A DNA stretch of 64,000 bases, taken from contig NZ_FNAP01000001.1 in the NCBI RefSeq assembly GCF_900101965.1, positions 1-64,000 on the forward strand, written 5' to 3'. The DNA comes from Rhodospira trueperi. GTDB lineage: Bacteria; Pseudomonadota; Alphaproteobacteria; Rhodospirillales; Rhodospirillaceae. The notes below the pieces were generated by a model. The model ran no database searches, was not told the origin of the DNA, and saw only the letters and a program-made list of their open reading frames with translations. Both the position numbers and the translations under genes were made by a program. This document shows, in pieces, positions 17,087 through 26,690 of the stretch; positions within the stretch are counted from its first letter, which is position 1; every line of letters starts with the position of its first letter.

Positions 17087-17955
17087 TCAGATTTGGCCGG
17101 TGCGATGATTGGGTTGTAAGCGTCTTTTTGACCCACGGGATCCGGTGTTGAGCGCGGTCTGCGGTTCTGATCGCTGCATCGGGGCCGTCCAGGCCCAGGG
17201 CAGGAGGTCGTCGATCCGGTTGGCGGGGAAGCCGGCCACCATGGTCTCGAGAACGTCCCTGATGCAGGCCTGCGGGTCGAGGCCGTTGAGCTTGGCGGTC
17301 TCGATCAGGGAGGCGATCCTGGCCCAGTGCTCCGCGCCGCTGTCGGCGCCGGCGAATAGAGCGTTTTTCCTCACCAAGATCTGCGGCTTGATGCTGCGCT
17401 CGACGGCATGGGAGTCTATCTCGACGCGGCCGTCTTCGAGGAAGACGCACAGACCGTCCCAATGGCGCAGGGCATAGCGGATTGCCTCGCCGACCAGCGT
17501 CTTGCGGGACAATCGCGCCGCTTGCTCGTGCAGCCAGACCCGCATGTCCGCGACCAGCGGGGCAGAGCGGGTCTGCCGCGCGGCCAGCCGTTCCTCCGCC
17601 AAACGCCTCCGGATCTCGGTTTCGATCCGGTACAGCGCGGCGGTCCGGCGCAGGGCCTCCTCCGCGATCGGCGAAGTCCCCTGACGCTGGGCATCCCGGA
17701 CTTTGCGGCGCGCGTGACTCCAGCAGAAGGCGAGCGTGAACGGCAACGGCGGCGGCGCGGTGGGTCACCAGCGTCTTGTCGGCGGCGACGCCATCCACCT
17801 GGAGCACGCCGGAGAAGTCTTTCAGATGCTCGCGGGCATGCACGGCGCCGCGACCGCTGGCGTACACATGAGCGACGGCGGGCGGGTCCGGCCCCGCCCC
17901 GGGTCCAACACCGGCAGCGCATCGGCGTCCGTCGTGATCAGCACCTGGGCCACCC
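17087..17955 (-). pseudogene. IS66-family transposase (TnpC) remnant
   Basis: The 3' part is a long clean frame (17746 to 17087) with the IS66 C-terminus: CWSHARRKV, the RETLVGEAIRYAL-like block, and DGRVEIDSHAVERSIKP carrying the last catalytic glutamate. It ends with FPANRIDDLLPW. Upstream pieces in other frames contain LPVLDPGRGRTR and HLKDFSGVLQVDG, but the sequence between them is deleted and the N-terminal zinc-finger/helix-turn-helix half is missing. No TnpA or TnpB genes are seen. This is an old fragment between tRNA-Lys and the ectoine genes. Confidence 0.75.
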
Positions 17956-18102
17956 CGGCCAAACCCGACCGGAGACCCCCCGCGCTGCTACACCACGTTC
18001 AGGGACGCGATCTCCGTGAGGACCGCCGTGTCTTGGTGGTCATGATCCACCTCTCCGCTCCCGCAGGCGCTTAACGGAGGTGTTCACGGTTTTGGAGCAG
18101 GG

Positions 18103-19479
18103 TCACCCCCCGCCCAGCACCTCTTCCACCGCGTCCCGGGTGGCGTCGATGATGGTGTCGGCCTCGTTCCGGGTCAGACACAGCGGCGGCGCCAGTCCGA
18201 TGATATCTCCCTGCGGCATGGCGCGGGCGACGACGCCGGTCTTCAGCATGGCCGCCACGATGTTCGGTCCCACCTTCTTGGCGGGGTCGAACAATCGCCG
18301 CTCGATCCGGTCCTCGACGAACTCCACCGCGCACAGCAGGCCCTCGCCGCGCACCTCGCCGACGTTGGGGTGATTGCCGAGCGCCGCTGTCAACCCTTCC
18401 TTCAGATAGCCGCCGACCGTCTTGGCATTGGCCACCAGGCCCAACTCGTCGATCAGATTGAGATTGGCGATGCCGGCCGCCGCGCCGAGCGGGTGGGCGG
18501 AGTAGGTCCAGCCGTGACCGAAGGGGCCGAGTTCGTCGGTGCCCTTCATCAGCACATCATAAACCTTCTCGGACACGATCGAGCCGGACAGCGGCGCATA
18601 GGCCGACGTCAGGCCCTTGGCGATGGTGATGATGTCCGGCCGCATGCCGTAGTGGTCCGACCCGAACATGGACCCCAGGCGGCCGAAGCCGGTCACCACC
18701 TCGTCGGCGATCAGCAGGATCTCGTACTTGTCCAGCACCGCCTGGATGGCCGCCCAGTAGCCTTCCGGCGGCGGCACCAGACCGCCGGTGCCCAGGGCCG
18801 GCTCGCCGATGAAGGCGGCCACGGTCTCCGGTCCCTCGGCGAGGATGAGTTCTTCCAGCTTTTCGGCGCACCAGGTCGAGAACTCGGCCTCGCTCATGCC
18901 GGCCTCTGGGCGGCGGAAGTAGTACGGCGCCTCGGTGTGCTTGATGTAGGGCAGCGGCAGGTCGAACTGTTTGTGGAACATGTGCAGCCCGGTCAGCGAG
19001 CCGGTCATCAGCCCGGAGCCGTGATAGCCGCGCCAGCGGCTGATGATCTTCTTCTTCTCCGGCTGGCCCAGGGTGTTGTTGTAGTACCAGACCAGCTTAA
19101 TGTTGGTTTCGTTGGCGTCGGAGCCACTCAGGCCGTAATAGACCCGGCTCATGCCCTCGGGCGCCCGATCCACGATCATCTTCGACAGCGTGATCGAGGC
19201 CTCGGTGCCGTGCCCGACGTAGGCGTGATAGTAGGCGAGGCTCTTCGCCTGCTCCGCGATGGCGTCGGCAATTTCGGGGCGGCCGTAGCCGACATTGACG
19301 CAGTACAACCCGGCGAAGCCGTCCAGCAGTTTGTTGCCGTCGCGATCCTCGATGAACACGCCGGATCCGCCCGCGATGACCCGGTTGGCGGCCTCGCCCC
19401 GTGCGAACTGCGCCAGATGGGTCGAGGGGTGCATGAAGTGCGCCCGGTCCCAGGCGGACAATTGGTCGTTGGTGAGCAT
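18103..19479 (-). CDS. doeD: Class III aminotransferase, diaminobutyrate transaminase of ectoine catabolism
   Basis: A 458-residue PLP enzyme. It should convert L-2,4-diaminobutyrate to aspartate semialdehyde after ectoine breakdown. Motifs include GLSGSDANETNIKLVWYYNN (PLP phosphate region), IADEVVTGFGR with the PLP-binding aspartate, and IAKGLTSAYAPLSG with the Schiff-base lysine. Length and sequence also fit omega-amino acid:pyruvate transaminases; the ectoine role comes from the adjacent doeC-like and doeX-like genes and the eut/doe genes 12 kb away. It lies 33 bp downstream of doeC on the same strand. A Shine-Dalgarno (AAAGGAA) precedes the ATG. Confidence 0.8.
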   Translation of the reverse strand: MLTNDQLSAWDRAHFMHPSTHLAQFARGEAANRVIAGGSGVFIEDRDGNKLLDGFAGLYCVNVGYGRPEIADAIAEQAKSLAYYHAYVGHGTEASITLSKMIVDRAPEGMSRVYYGLSGSDANETNIKLVWYYNNTLGQPEKKKIISRWRGYHGSGLMTGSLTGLHMFHKQFDLPLPYIKHTEAPYYFRRPEAGMSEAEFSTWCAEKLEELILAEGPETVAAFIGEPALGTGGLVPPPEGYWAAIQAVLDKYEILLIADEVVTGFGRLGSMFGSDHYGMRPDIITIAKGLTSAYAPLSGSIVSEKVYDVLMKGTDELGPFGHGWTYSAHPLGAAAGIANLNLIDELGLVANAKTVGGYLKEGLTAALGNHPNVGEVRGEGLLCAVEFVEDRIERRLFDPAKKVGPNIVAAMLKTGVVARAMPQGDIIGLAPPLCLTRNEADTIIDATRDAVEEVLGGG

Positions 19480-19512
19480 AGTCTTCGTGTTCCTTTCGTT
19501 CCTTACGACGGC

Positions 19513-21003
19513 TCACGCCCAGTCGCGGCAAACGTACTTGACCTCGGTGAAGGCTTCCATCCCCAGGCGGGCGCCCTCGCGGCCGATGCCGGATTGCTTA
19601 TAGCCGCCGAAGGGAATGGGCGCGCCCGTCACCTTGGTGCGGTTGACCGCCACCATGCCATAGCGCAGGGCACGGCTGGCGCGATAAATGCGGCGCGGGT
19701 CGTTGGTGTGAAGATAGGCGACGAGGCCGGCCTCGCTGGCGTTGGCGCGCTTGATGGCTTCTTCCTCGGTGTCGAAGGGCGCCAGCGCGGCGACGGGGCC
19801 GAAGGTCTCCTCGCGCCAGATCAGCGCTTCCGGCGGCACGTCGGCCAGCACCGTCGGTTCGAAGAACAGCGGCCCGGCGGCGTGGCGTTTGCCGCCGCAG
19901 AGCAGGCGCGCGCCCTTGTCCAACGCGTCGGCGACATGCTCTTCCTGTTTCGTCACCGCCCCCTCGTTCATCAGGGGGCCGATGTCGGGATCGTCAAGGC
20001 CCGGGCCGACAGTCATCGCCGCCGTGGCCTTGGTGAACGCCTCGCAGTAGGCCTCGTAGATGGGGCGTTCGATGAACAGCCGGTTGGCGGCGAGGCAGTC
20101 CTGTCCGGAGGTCGCGAACTTGGCCTTGAGGCCCTCGGCCACCGCCTCTTCGAAGGTGGCGTCGGCGAACACGATCAGGGGCGCGTGCCCGCCCAGTTCC
20201 ATCACCATGCGCTTCACGGTGTCGGCGGACTGCCGGTAGAGCAGCTTGCCGACCTCGGTCGAGCCGGTGAAGGACAGCGCCCGCACCCGGGGCTCGGCCA
20301 TCCAGGGCGGCACGACCTCCGACGAACGGCCCGTGACGACGTTGAACACGCCCGGCGGCACCCCGGCGCGGTCGGCCAGTTCGGCCAAGGCCAGGGCGGA
20401 GAACGGGGTTTCACGTGAGGGATGCACCACCACCGGGCATCCCGCCGCCATGGCGGCCGCGGCCTTGCGGGTGATCATGGCGCTGGGGAAGTTCCAGGGT
20501 GTCACCAGGGCGGCGACGCCGATGGGCTCGCGCCAGATCTCGACCTCGGCGTCGGGAAGGTGACTGGTCACGCCCTCGATGTTGGGGCGCTTGGCCTCTT
20601 CGGCGAAGAACTCGATGAACGAGGCGGCGTAGTCGATCTCGCCCCGGCTTTCCGACAGCGGCTTGCCCTGCTCCAGGGTCATGATGAGCGCCAGATCCTC
20701 GCGCGCCGCCGCCATCAGATCAAACCAACGGCGCAGAATGCGCGAGCGCTCCCAGCCCAGGGTGTGGGACCAGTCCCAGAAGGCGCCGTGGGCGGCATTG
20801 ACGGCCTCGGCGCTTTCGGCGCCGGTCAGGGCGGGCACCGACCCGACGGTGGACCCATCGGCGGGGTTGGTGACCGGCACGACGGCGCCGGAGGTGGACT
20901 CCCGCCATTCGCCGCCGATGTAAGCGCGCTGGCGGAACAGCGTGGGGTCGGTCAGGGGAACGGGCACAGGCGCGTTTTGCGCGCCACCGTGTGGACGCGG
21001 CAT
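19513..21003 (-). CDS. doeC: Aldehyde dehydrogenase, aspartate-semialdehyde dehydrogenase of ectoine catabolism
   Basis: A 496-residue NAD(P)-dependent aldehyde dehydrogenase of the succinate-semialdehyde type. It should oxidise aspartate semialdehyde from DoeD to aspartate. Visible sites are the oxyanion asparagine in TPWNFP, the coenzyme loop FTGSTEVGK, the general base in MELGG, and the catalytic cysteine in TSGQDCLAANR. The usual K-x-x-E pair that holds the adenine ribose of NAD is replaced here: the segment reads VVVHPSRETP, with His at about residue 194 and Arg three residues later. The ATG at 21003 is preferred over upstream codons because the family N-terminus starts soon after. It precedes doeD in an operon. 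Confidence 0.8.
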   Translation of the reverse strand: MPRPHGGAQNAPVPVPLTDPTLFRQRAYIGGEWRESTSGAVVPVTNPADGSTVGSVPALTGAESAEAVNAAHGAFWDWSHTLGWERSRILRRWFDLMAAAREDLALIMTLEQGKPLSESRGEIDYAASFIEFFAEEAKRPNIEGVTSHLPDAEVEIWREPIGVAALVTPWNFPSAMITRKAAAAMAAGCPVVVHPSRETPFSALALAELADRAGVPPGVFNVVTGRSSEVVPPWMAEPRVRALSFTGSTEVGKLLYRQSADTVKRMVMELGGHAPLIVFADATFEEAVAEGLKAKFATSGQDCLAANRLFIERPIYEAYCEAFTKATAAMTVGPGLDDPDIGPLMNEGAVTKQEEHVADALDKGARLLCGGKRHAAGPLFFEPTVLADVPPEALIWREETFGPVAALAPFDTEEEAIKRANASEAGLVAYLHTNDPRRIYRASRALRYGMVAVNRTKVTGAPIPFGGYKQSGIGREGARLGMEAFTEVKYVCRDWA

Positions 21004-21153
21004 GGAAGGAGCTCCCTGGGGTTCGGGTGCGAAAGACACCGCCAGGGTACGGGACAGCGCGGTGAAAGTGGTTCTTATGTGTGCGGGGCGGGGAGAGGAA
21101 TTGCCTGCCGCGCGGGGCCTGGAGAGGACGATGACCCACGGCGCGACCACGCC

Positions 21154-21654
21154 CTACAGCCTCTCTCCGCCGCCGCCCAACCGCGTCACCGGGGGCGGTT
21201 CGCGCTTGACCGGTTTGGTCACGACATAGGTGAAGTAGCGCCGGATGCCAAGGCCGGCGGCCAGCAGGCGGTCCATGAACGCCTGATAGCTCTCCAGATC
21301 GCGGGCCAGCACGCGCAGCACGTAGTCGATGCCGCCACCCAGGGAATCGCACTCGAAGATCTCCGGGTGGGCCCGAACGGCCGCCTCGAACCGGGCGAAG
21401 TCTTCCGGCAGGTGGCTTTCCAGTTCCACGGTCACCACCACCTGGGTCAGCGGCCCGAAGGCCTTCAGCGAGACGCGGGCCTCATAGCCCTCGATGATGC
21501 CGGCGTCCTCCAGGTGACGCAGCCGCTCCCAGCACGGCGTTGAAGACAGATTGACGCGTCGCGCCAGTTCCGATTTCGACAGCCGGCCCTCGCGTTGCAG
21601 GATCTCGATGATCCGCAGGTCGCGTTCGTCCAGTTTCACGCCGTTGGTTTTCAT
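21154..21654 (-). CDS. doeX: Lrp/AsnC-family regulator of ectoine catabolism
   Basis: A 166-residue Lrp/AsnC regulator. An N-terminal helix-turn-helix (LDERDLRIIEILQREG, then SKSELARRVNLSSTPCWERL) is followed by a RAM ligand-binding domain (VVVTVELESHLPEDFARFE, and VLRVLARDLESYQAFMDRLL). Such proteins form octamers that respond to amino acids. In known doe clusters a regulator of this class, DoeX, lies with the ectoine degradation genes, and this one is directly upstream of doeC on the same strand. I assign the name from context. The ATG at 21654 is the first codon consistent with the family start. Confidence 0.75.
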   Translation of the reverse strand: MKTNGVKLDERDLRIIEILQREGRLSKSELARRVNLSSTPCWERLRHLEDAGIIEGYEARVSLKAFGPLTQVVVTVELESHLPEDFARFEAAVRAHPEIFECDSLGGGIDYVLRVLARDLESYQAFMDRLLAAGLGIRRYFTYVVTKPVKREPPPVTRLGGGGERL

Positions 21655-21959
21655 GCCGCGCCGCCACCGATACCGCTCGGGCGCGTTGCGTGAGGTCTGA
21701 TCCCCCCACCGCGCCCAAGCCATCTGATAGGGAAGCAAATCGTCGTCGCGATCCGGTTCGGACCACTCGGGATCTGCCCTGGGTCCGCCCGGCCCGGATC
21801 CGGGCGGACGCCCCTGATCTTCCTGGTATAGGGCGCGGAACGCGCGGGCGCCACATCATCGAACACCCCGGGTCGTGTGGGGCCTCCGGGCCTGACGATG
21901 GCGGCGACCTCGCATTGGAAATGACGGGCCGTACCCGAACCTTTGAACTGGCGCCGCGA
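21655..21959. other. Intergenic between doeX and ald, with hairpin 21783-21809
   Basis: No gene. A perfect 10-bp GC-rich stem (21783-21792 with 21800-21809, 7-nt loop) lies downstream of ald and may terminate it. There is no T-run, so the role is uncertain. The doeX promoter should also be here. Confidence 0.45.
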
Positions 21960-23078
21960 TCAGCCGTCCAGCAGCGTTTCGGGGGCCGTGAAGGGCAGAC
22001 CCTGAGCCTCCGCCACCGGCTGGCAGGTCACCTGTCCGCCGGCCACATTCAGGCCGCGCCGCAGGTGGGGGTCGGCTTTCAGCGCGGCGCGCCAGCCCTG
22101 ATCCGCCAGTCGCAGCACGAAGGGCAGGGTGGCGTTGGTAAGCGCCTGGGTCGAGGTGAGCGGCACGGCTCCCGGCATGTTGGCGACACAATAGTGCACC
22201 ACGTCCTCGACAATAAACGTGGGTTCATCATGGGTCGTGGCGCGGCTGGTGTCGAAACAGCCGCCCTGGTCGATGGCCACATCCACCAGGACGGTGCCCT
22301 TGCGCATGCGCGCGACCATATCGCGGCTGACCAGCTTGGGCGCCCCGGCCCCGGCCACCAGGACGGCCCCGATCACCATGTCCGCGTCGATGACGGTGCG
22401 TTCCAGGGTCGCCCGTGAGGCATACAACGTGGTCAGCGCGGCCCCGAACCGATGCGCCAGGCGCTCCAGCGCGGCCGGATTGCGGTCCAGCACGGTCACG
22501 TCGGCGCCAAGGCCCAGGGCCATCTCCACCGCGTTCTCGCCCACCACGCCACCCCCGATGACCGCGACGCGGGCCGGCCCCACGCCCGGAACGCCGCCCA
22601 GCAGCAATCCGCGTCCGCCCTGGGCGCGCTCGAGGGCCCGCGCCCCAGCCTGGACGGACAGGCGGCCGGCGACCTGAGACATGGGTTTCAGCAGCGGCAG
22701 CCCACCGTGGGCGTCGGTGATCGTCTCGTAGGCAATACAGGTGGTGCCCGAGGCGATCAGCTCGGAGGTCTGGGGTTCGTCCGGCGCCAGATGGAGATAG
22801 GTGAACAGGATCTGATCGGGACGCAGGCGGGCGCGTTCGACCGCCTGGGGTTCCTTGACCTTCACGATCATATCGGCCTGATCGAACACCGCGTCGGCAT
22901 CGCCGAGCACGACGGCGCCGGCCCCCCTGTAGTCCTCGTCGGTGGCGTCAATGCCGATGCCGGCTCCGGCTTCGACGACCACATGGTGACCGTGCGCGAC
23001 CAGATCGCGCACGCCGTCGGGCATGAGACCGACGCGGAATTCCTGCGGTTTGATTTCCCTGGGCACACCGATGCGCAT
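21960..23078 (-). CDS. ald: Alanine dehydrogenase
   Basis: A 372-residue enzyme that should interconvert L-alanine and pyruvate plus ammonia with NAD. It starts with the family signature [17 protein letters not shown] and has the lysine of VKVKEPQ, the histidine of TYLHLAPD, the NAD loop [10 protein letters not shown], and the catalytic aspartate of [10 protein letters not shown] strong Shine-Dalgarno (GGAGGA) precedes the ATG. It is upstream of and co-directional with doeX-doeC-doeD. If DoeD uses pyruvate as amino acceptor, Ald would regenerate pyruvate and release the ectoine nitrogen as ammonia; that coupling is inference. Confidence 0.9.
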   Translation of the reverse strand: MRIGVPREIKPQEFRVGLMPDGVRDLVAHGHHVVVEAGAGIGIDATDEDYRGAGAVVLGDADAVFDQADMIVKVKEPQAVERARLRPDQILFTYLHLAPDEPQTSELIASGTTCIAYETITDAHGGLPLLKPMSQVAGRLSVQAGARALERAQGGRGLLLGGVPGVGPARVAVIGGGVVGENAVEMALGLGADVTVLDRNPAALERLAHRFGAALTTLYASRATLERTVIDADMVIGAVLVAGAGAPKLVSRDMVARMRKGTVLVDVAIDQGGCFDTSRATTHDEPTFIVEDVVHYCVANMPGAVPLTSTQALTNATLPFVLRLADQGWRAALKADPHLRRGLNVAGGQVTCQPVAEAQGLPFTAPETLLDG

Positions 23079-23452
23079 GATTCGTCCTCCTCTGGTGAAG
23101 ACCAGCCCAACGGTCCAAGGAAAGGCCGGAACGCCTCGAACGGATCGCCAAGGCCACCGGAACCGGCTCGTGTCACGCAAGGATCGTGCACGTTTTGTCA
23201 ACGGCATCGAAGGACCCGCCGTGTTCGACCGTGACGAGATCGACCGCCGTATCCTGTCCATGTCGCGGCGGGCTGGTCGCATCAGGAACCAATCGCTGGC
23301 GGGGCGCGTAGACGTGCGGCCGTCGGCCCGTCACCGCCAACGATGCCGGTCGTTGACCACATATGCAGGGCCTGCGAGCGGATCCAGGTCTCGAGCAAAG
23401 ATCCACATCAGACCCCGGCGCGCGCGGATGTCGATGTGGCTCGGCCCGAATC
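23079..23452. other. Intergenic between ald and comM
   Basis: About 370 bp, GC-rich. I see no gene, repeat or clear terminator. It should hold the ald promoter. Confidence 0.4.
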
Positions 23453-25024
23453 TCATCCGCGCCTCCGCCCGCGCCCGCGCCGATGACCGCCGGTCTCCTC
23501 CACGGCGGTGGAGCCGGCGCCGGCCGGGTTGACCTGACGATAGCTCAGCGCCTCCGCCACGTGCACCCGCCCCACACCGTCCCGGCCGTCCAGGTCGGCC
23601 AGAGTGCGCGCCACCCGCAACAGGCGGTGATAGGCCCGGGCCGAAAGCCGCAGGCGCTCCGCCGCGTCGGCCATGAGCTGCCGACCGGGGGCGTCGGGCG
23701 TGGCGATGCGTTCCAGGGACTCCCCCTCCAGGCGGGCGTTGATGCGTGCCCCCGGCCCGTCCGCCCGCTCAAGCTGGGCCTCGCGCGCCGCCCGCACCCG
23801 CGCGGACACCGTGGCGGTCGGCTCGGCGGTCGTGCCGGCCTCCATGGCGAAGGGGTCGACCGGCGGCACCGTCACATGCAGGTCGATGCGGTCCAGCAGC
23901 GGCCCGGACAGCCGATTACGGTACTCCATCGCACAGCCGGGCGCCTTGTTGCAGGCCAGCGCCGGGTCGTCGAGATAACCGCACTTGCACGGGTTCATGG
24001 CCGCCACAAGCTGCACCCGCGCCGGATAGGTCACATGCCCGTTGGCGCGGGCGATGCTGACCCGGCCGGTCTCCAGCGGCTGGCGCAGCGCCTCCAGCGC
24101 GGGGCGTGAGAACTCCGGCAACTCGTCCAGGAACAGCACGCCGTTGTGGGCGAGGCTGATCTCGCCCGGCCGCGCCCGCAGGCCACCGCCCACCAGCGCC
24201 GGCATGCTGGCCGAGTGGTGCGGGTCGCGGAACGGCCGCCGGGTGATCAGCCGGCCCTCGGCCAGATGCCCGGCGACCGAGTGGATCATGGAGACCTCTA
24301 GCGCCTCGTCGGGCGCCAGGGGCGGCAGCAGCCCCGGCAGGCGCGCCGCCAGCATGGACTTGCCGGCGCCCGGGGGGCCGGTCATCAGGAGGTTGTGACC
24401 ACCGGCGGCGGCCACCTCCAGGGCGCGCCGCGCGCTTTCCTGGCCCTTGACGTCGGCGAGGTCGAGCGTCGGGCCGTCGTCGGCGCGGGCCTCCGGGCGC
24501 GGTCGGTCGAGCGTCTGGCTGCCCTTGAAATGGTTGATAAGTTCCAGCAGGCCGCCCGGCGCCAGCACGGACACATCGCCGGCCCACGCGGCCTCGCCGC
24601 CCTGGGGACCGGGGCAGATCAGGCCCTTGTCCGCCCGCACCGCCGACAACGCCGCCGGCAGCACCCCGGCCACCGGCGCCAGCGAGCCGTCCAGGCCCAG
24701 TTCGCCCAGGATGACGAAGCCGTCCATCTCCTCCATGGGCAGCACGCCCATGGCCGTCAGCAGACCGCAGGCGACGGGCAGGTCGTAGTGGCTGCCTTCC
24801 TTCTGGAGGTCGGCCGGGGCGAGGTTGACGATGATCCGCTTCGGCGGCAGGGCGAGGCCGATGGCCGTCAGCGCGGCGCGCACCCGCTCGCGGCTTTCCC
24901 CCACCGCCTTGTCCGGCAGGCCGACAATGGTGAAGGCCGGTAGCCCCCCGGTCAGCGAGACCTGCACCTGCACGCCCAGGACCTCAATGCCGGAGAAGGC
25001 GACGGTGTGGACGCGGGCAACCAT
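23453..25024 (-). CDS. comM: ComM/YifB-family Mg-chelatase-like AAA+ ATPase
   Basis: A 523-residue protein. ComM is a hexameric helicase that promotes branch migration during natural transformation, and this family is widespread. The N-terminal Lon-like substrate domain (VHTVAFSGIEVLGVQVQVSL, GLPDKAVGESRERV) is followed by the AAA+ core: Walker A GPPGAGKS, Walker B VLFLDELPEF, and a cysteine cluster in NPCKCGYLDD. The C-terminal Mg-chelatase domain has LSARAYHRLLRVARTLADL. The ATG at 25024 opens with the conserved MVARVHTVAF. It is a core gene and not obviously linked to its neighbours. Confidence 0.9.
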   Translation of the reverse strand: MVARVHTVAFSGIEVLGVQVQVSLTGGLPAFTIVGLPDKAVGESRERVRAALTAIGLALPPKRIIVNLAPADLQKEGSHYDLPVACGLLTAMGVLPMEEMDGFVILGELGLDGSLAPVAGVLPAALSAVRADKGLICPGPQGGEAAWAGDVSVLAPGGLLELINHFKGSQTLDRPRPEARADDGPTLDLADVKGQESARRALEVAAAGGHNLLMTGPPGAGKSMLAARLPGLLPPLAPDEALEVSMIHSVAGHLAEGRLITRRPFRDPHHSASMPALVGGGLRARPGEISLAHNGVLFLDELPEFSRPALEALRQPLETGRVSIARANGHVTYPARVQLVAAMNPCKCGYLDDPALACNKAPGCAMEYRNRLSGPLLDRIDLHVTVPPVDPFAMEAGTTAEPTATVSARVRAAREAQLERADGPGARINARLEGESLERIATPDAPGRQLMADAAERLRLSARAYHRLLRVARTLADLDGRDGVGRVHVAEALSYRQVNPAGAGSTAVEETGGHRRGRGRRRG

Positions 25025-25407
25025 GGGCGAAGGCAACGGTTCGGTGGCGGGGAGCCCATCATAAAACGCGAGCCGAGCGGGGCGGTACACGTTTTTTGTG
25101 GATCGCTGCCTATCGCCCGAACCCATGCGGTGGGGGGACCGGAAACGTGTTGTTGATAAGGAAGAGAACGTCATCCTGGGCCCCCCGGGACGAAGCCCGG
25201 GTCAAAGAAGCGCCCGAGACCGGCAGGACCTTGTTCCATCCAAGACGCCACGATCCGACTCAATCAACGGGGATTGGCATCAGACCCACCAGCCTGCGAT
25301 AAAATCGGAGCGGTTCAGTCATCACCCGAAACGCCTCCAAGGCCAGGGCACCTCCGCCGGACGGTGAAACCGTCTGGGCCAGCGCCGACCAGCCCCGTCC
25401 GGTCGAC
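25025..25407. other. Intergenic between comM and the FkbM methyltransferase gene
   Basis: No gene or convincing regulatory element. It should contain the comM promoter and the 3' end of the FkbM transcript. Confidence 0.35.
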
Positions 25408-26262
25408 TCAAGCCGCGAACGCGGAGTTTTCTGCGGAAACCCAATCATCCAATGCAGTCGTTTTTGTTCGTCTCTGCTCCAGAGGACTGATCCGAAATCC
25501 TGCCTCGTTAAGAATTGAAATCACCTTGTCTTTCGTGCGCATTTCTTCAAGACCTTCTCGATCCGCACGGAAATCATGGCAGGCAATAGCTACAATCCTG
25601 CACCTTGCCAATGTCGACTTCATCCCAAGAAGCGCTTCTGTCTCCGCGCCTTCAATATTCATCGATAGGAAGTCAACTTGCCCGATGCCATGCGCTTCGA
25701 CAAGTTTATCTACTGTCGTCTGCTTAACATTGTATCCGTCATCAACTTGGCCGACATGGCTTTCATCCGCATTTCCTTCCTCTGAGATAAGGACCTCGCC
25801 ATCGGTAGCGCCGACCGCCACCTGTTCCGTGATGACCTGATCCAGGCGGTTTAGGGCACACGTCCGCGACAGGCATCGGTATTGCTTCGGATGCGCCTCG
25901 ACCGACAGGCCGCGACCTTCGGCACCAACCAGCTTGCCAAGGGCGACCGTCAACGTTCCTTTTCCAGCCCCGATGTCCACGAAGACATCGCCAAGTTTCG
26001 GTGCGTAGCCGGTCACATCCTCAATGACATCCTTCAGTTGACTTGGATCGTCGTGGCTGAAGTTTCTGTCGCCGCCGGCGCCCTTGTGTCGTTTTTTGGG
26101 AATGCTGGGGCGCTCACGGACCAAATATCGTGGGCCGTCGTACTTATGCACCCACAATCCATCCTCATACCCAACCGAGAATGAACGCAATTGAGTCCGG
26201 CCATATATCGTCGCGATGATTGAGGCCAAATCGCGCACGACCGGATAATTGAGCAGCTTCAT
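25408..26262 (-). CDS. FkbM-family methyltransferase
   Basis: A 284-residue SAM-dependent methyltransferase. The SAM site is FVDIGAGKGTLTVALGKLVG followed by GLSVEAHP. The conserved FkbM end block VDFLSMNIEGAETEALLGM is present. Such enzymes O-methylate sugars or small molecules, often in surface polysaccharide or flagellin glycan loci; the substrate cannot be read here. No signal peptide. It stands alone between comM and an unrelated AT-rich methyltransferase gene on the other strand, a pattern of acquired single genes. Confidence 0.8.
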   Translation of the reverse strand: MKLLNYPVVRDLASIIATIYGRTQLRSFSVGYEDGLWVHKYDGPRYLVRERPSIPKKRHKGAGGDRNFSHDDPSQLKDVIEDVTGYAPKLGDVFVDIGAGKGTLTVALGKLVGAEGRGLSVEAHPKQYRCLSRTCALNRLDQVITEQVAVGATDGEVLISEEGNADESHVGQVDDGYNVKQTTVDKLVEAHGIGQVDFLSMNIEGAETEALLGMKSTLARCRIVAIACHDFRADREGLEEMRTKDKVISILNEAGFRISPLEQRRTKTTALDDWVSAENSAFAA

Positions 26263-26690
26263 CGTAATCCCCTAAGATTTCTTGCCATGACCAACTTGTG
26301 CGTGAAACTATCGCCTGATTTATCCTTATGATCAAGTGCTTTCGGCGCCATGCCTGGTCCGCCATACAGGCCACGGTGTCCCTGCTGGACGGAATCGACG
26401 CCGCGACCGAGGACATGGAAGGCGACAACGAGGTCCGTTGAGAAGCGAGGGAAGATACCGGCGCCAAGCCGGTTTTCGGAAACACCGATCGCCGCTGGTT
26501 GGGGAGGTCGCCTCGACCATCACCGCGCTCTCCTCCGGACAAACGGGGCGCGGCGGGGACATCGGGGCCAGATCCTGCGCAATCTCCGGCTTCCATGCCG
26601 CAGCCTGTTCGGCTACCGTTTCCAGGCGGATTCTGCAGTCATCTGGGGAATGCTGGTTCAAGGTTCACCAGCTGAAGATAGGCAAAAGAA
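26263..26690. other. Intergenic, possible decayed gene fragment
   Basis: About 430 bp between two divergent methyltransferase genes. On the plus strand near 26340-26430 a short frame (containing LLDGIDAATEDMEGDNE) and a following out-of-frame piece look like a hypothetical acidic mobile-element protein that has lost its frame. I cannot name it. The AT-rich gene that follows changes composition abruptly at its start. Confidence 0.3.

Noticed and set aside
18370-20418. Long plus-strand open frame opposite doeD and doeC
   Set aside because: Its composition is that of an antisense shadow, and both real genes have intact catalytic motifs on the minus strand.
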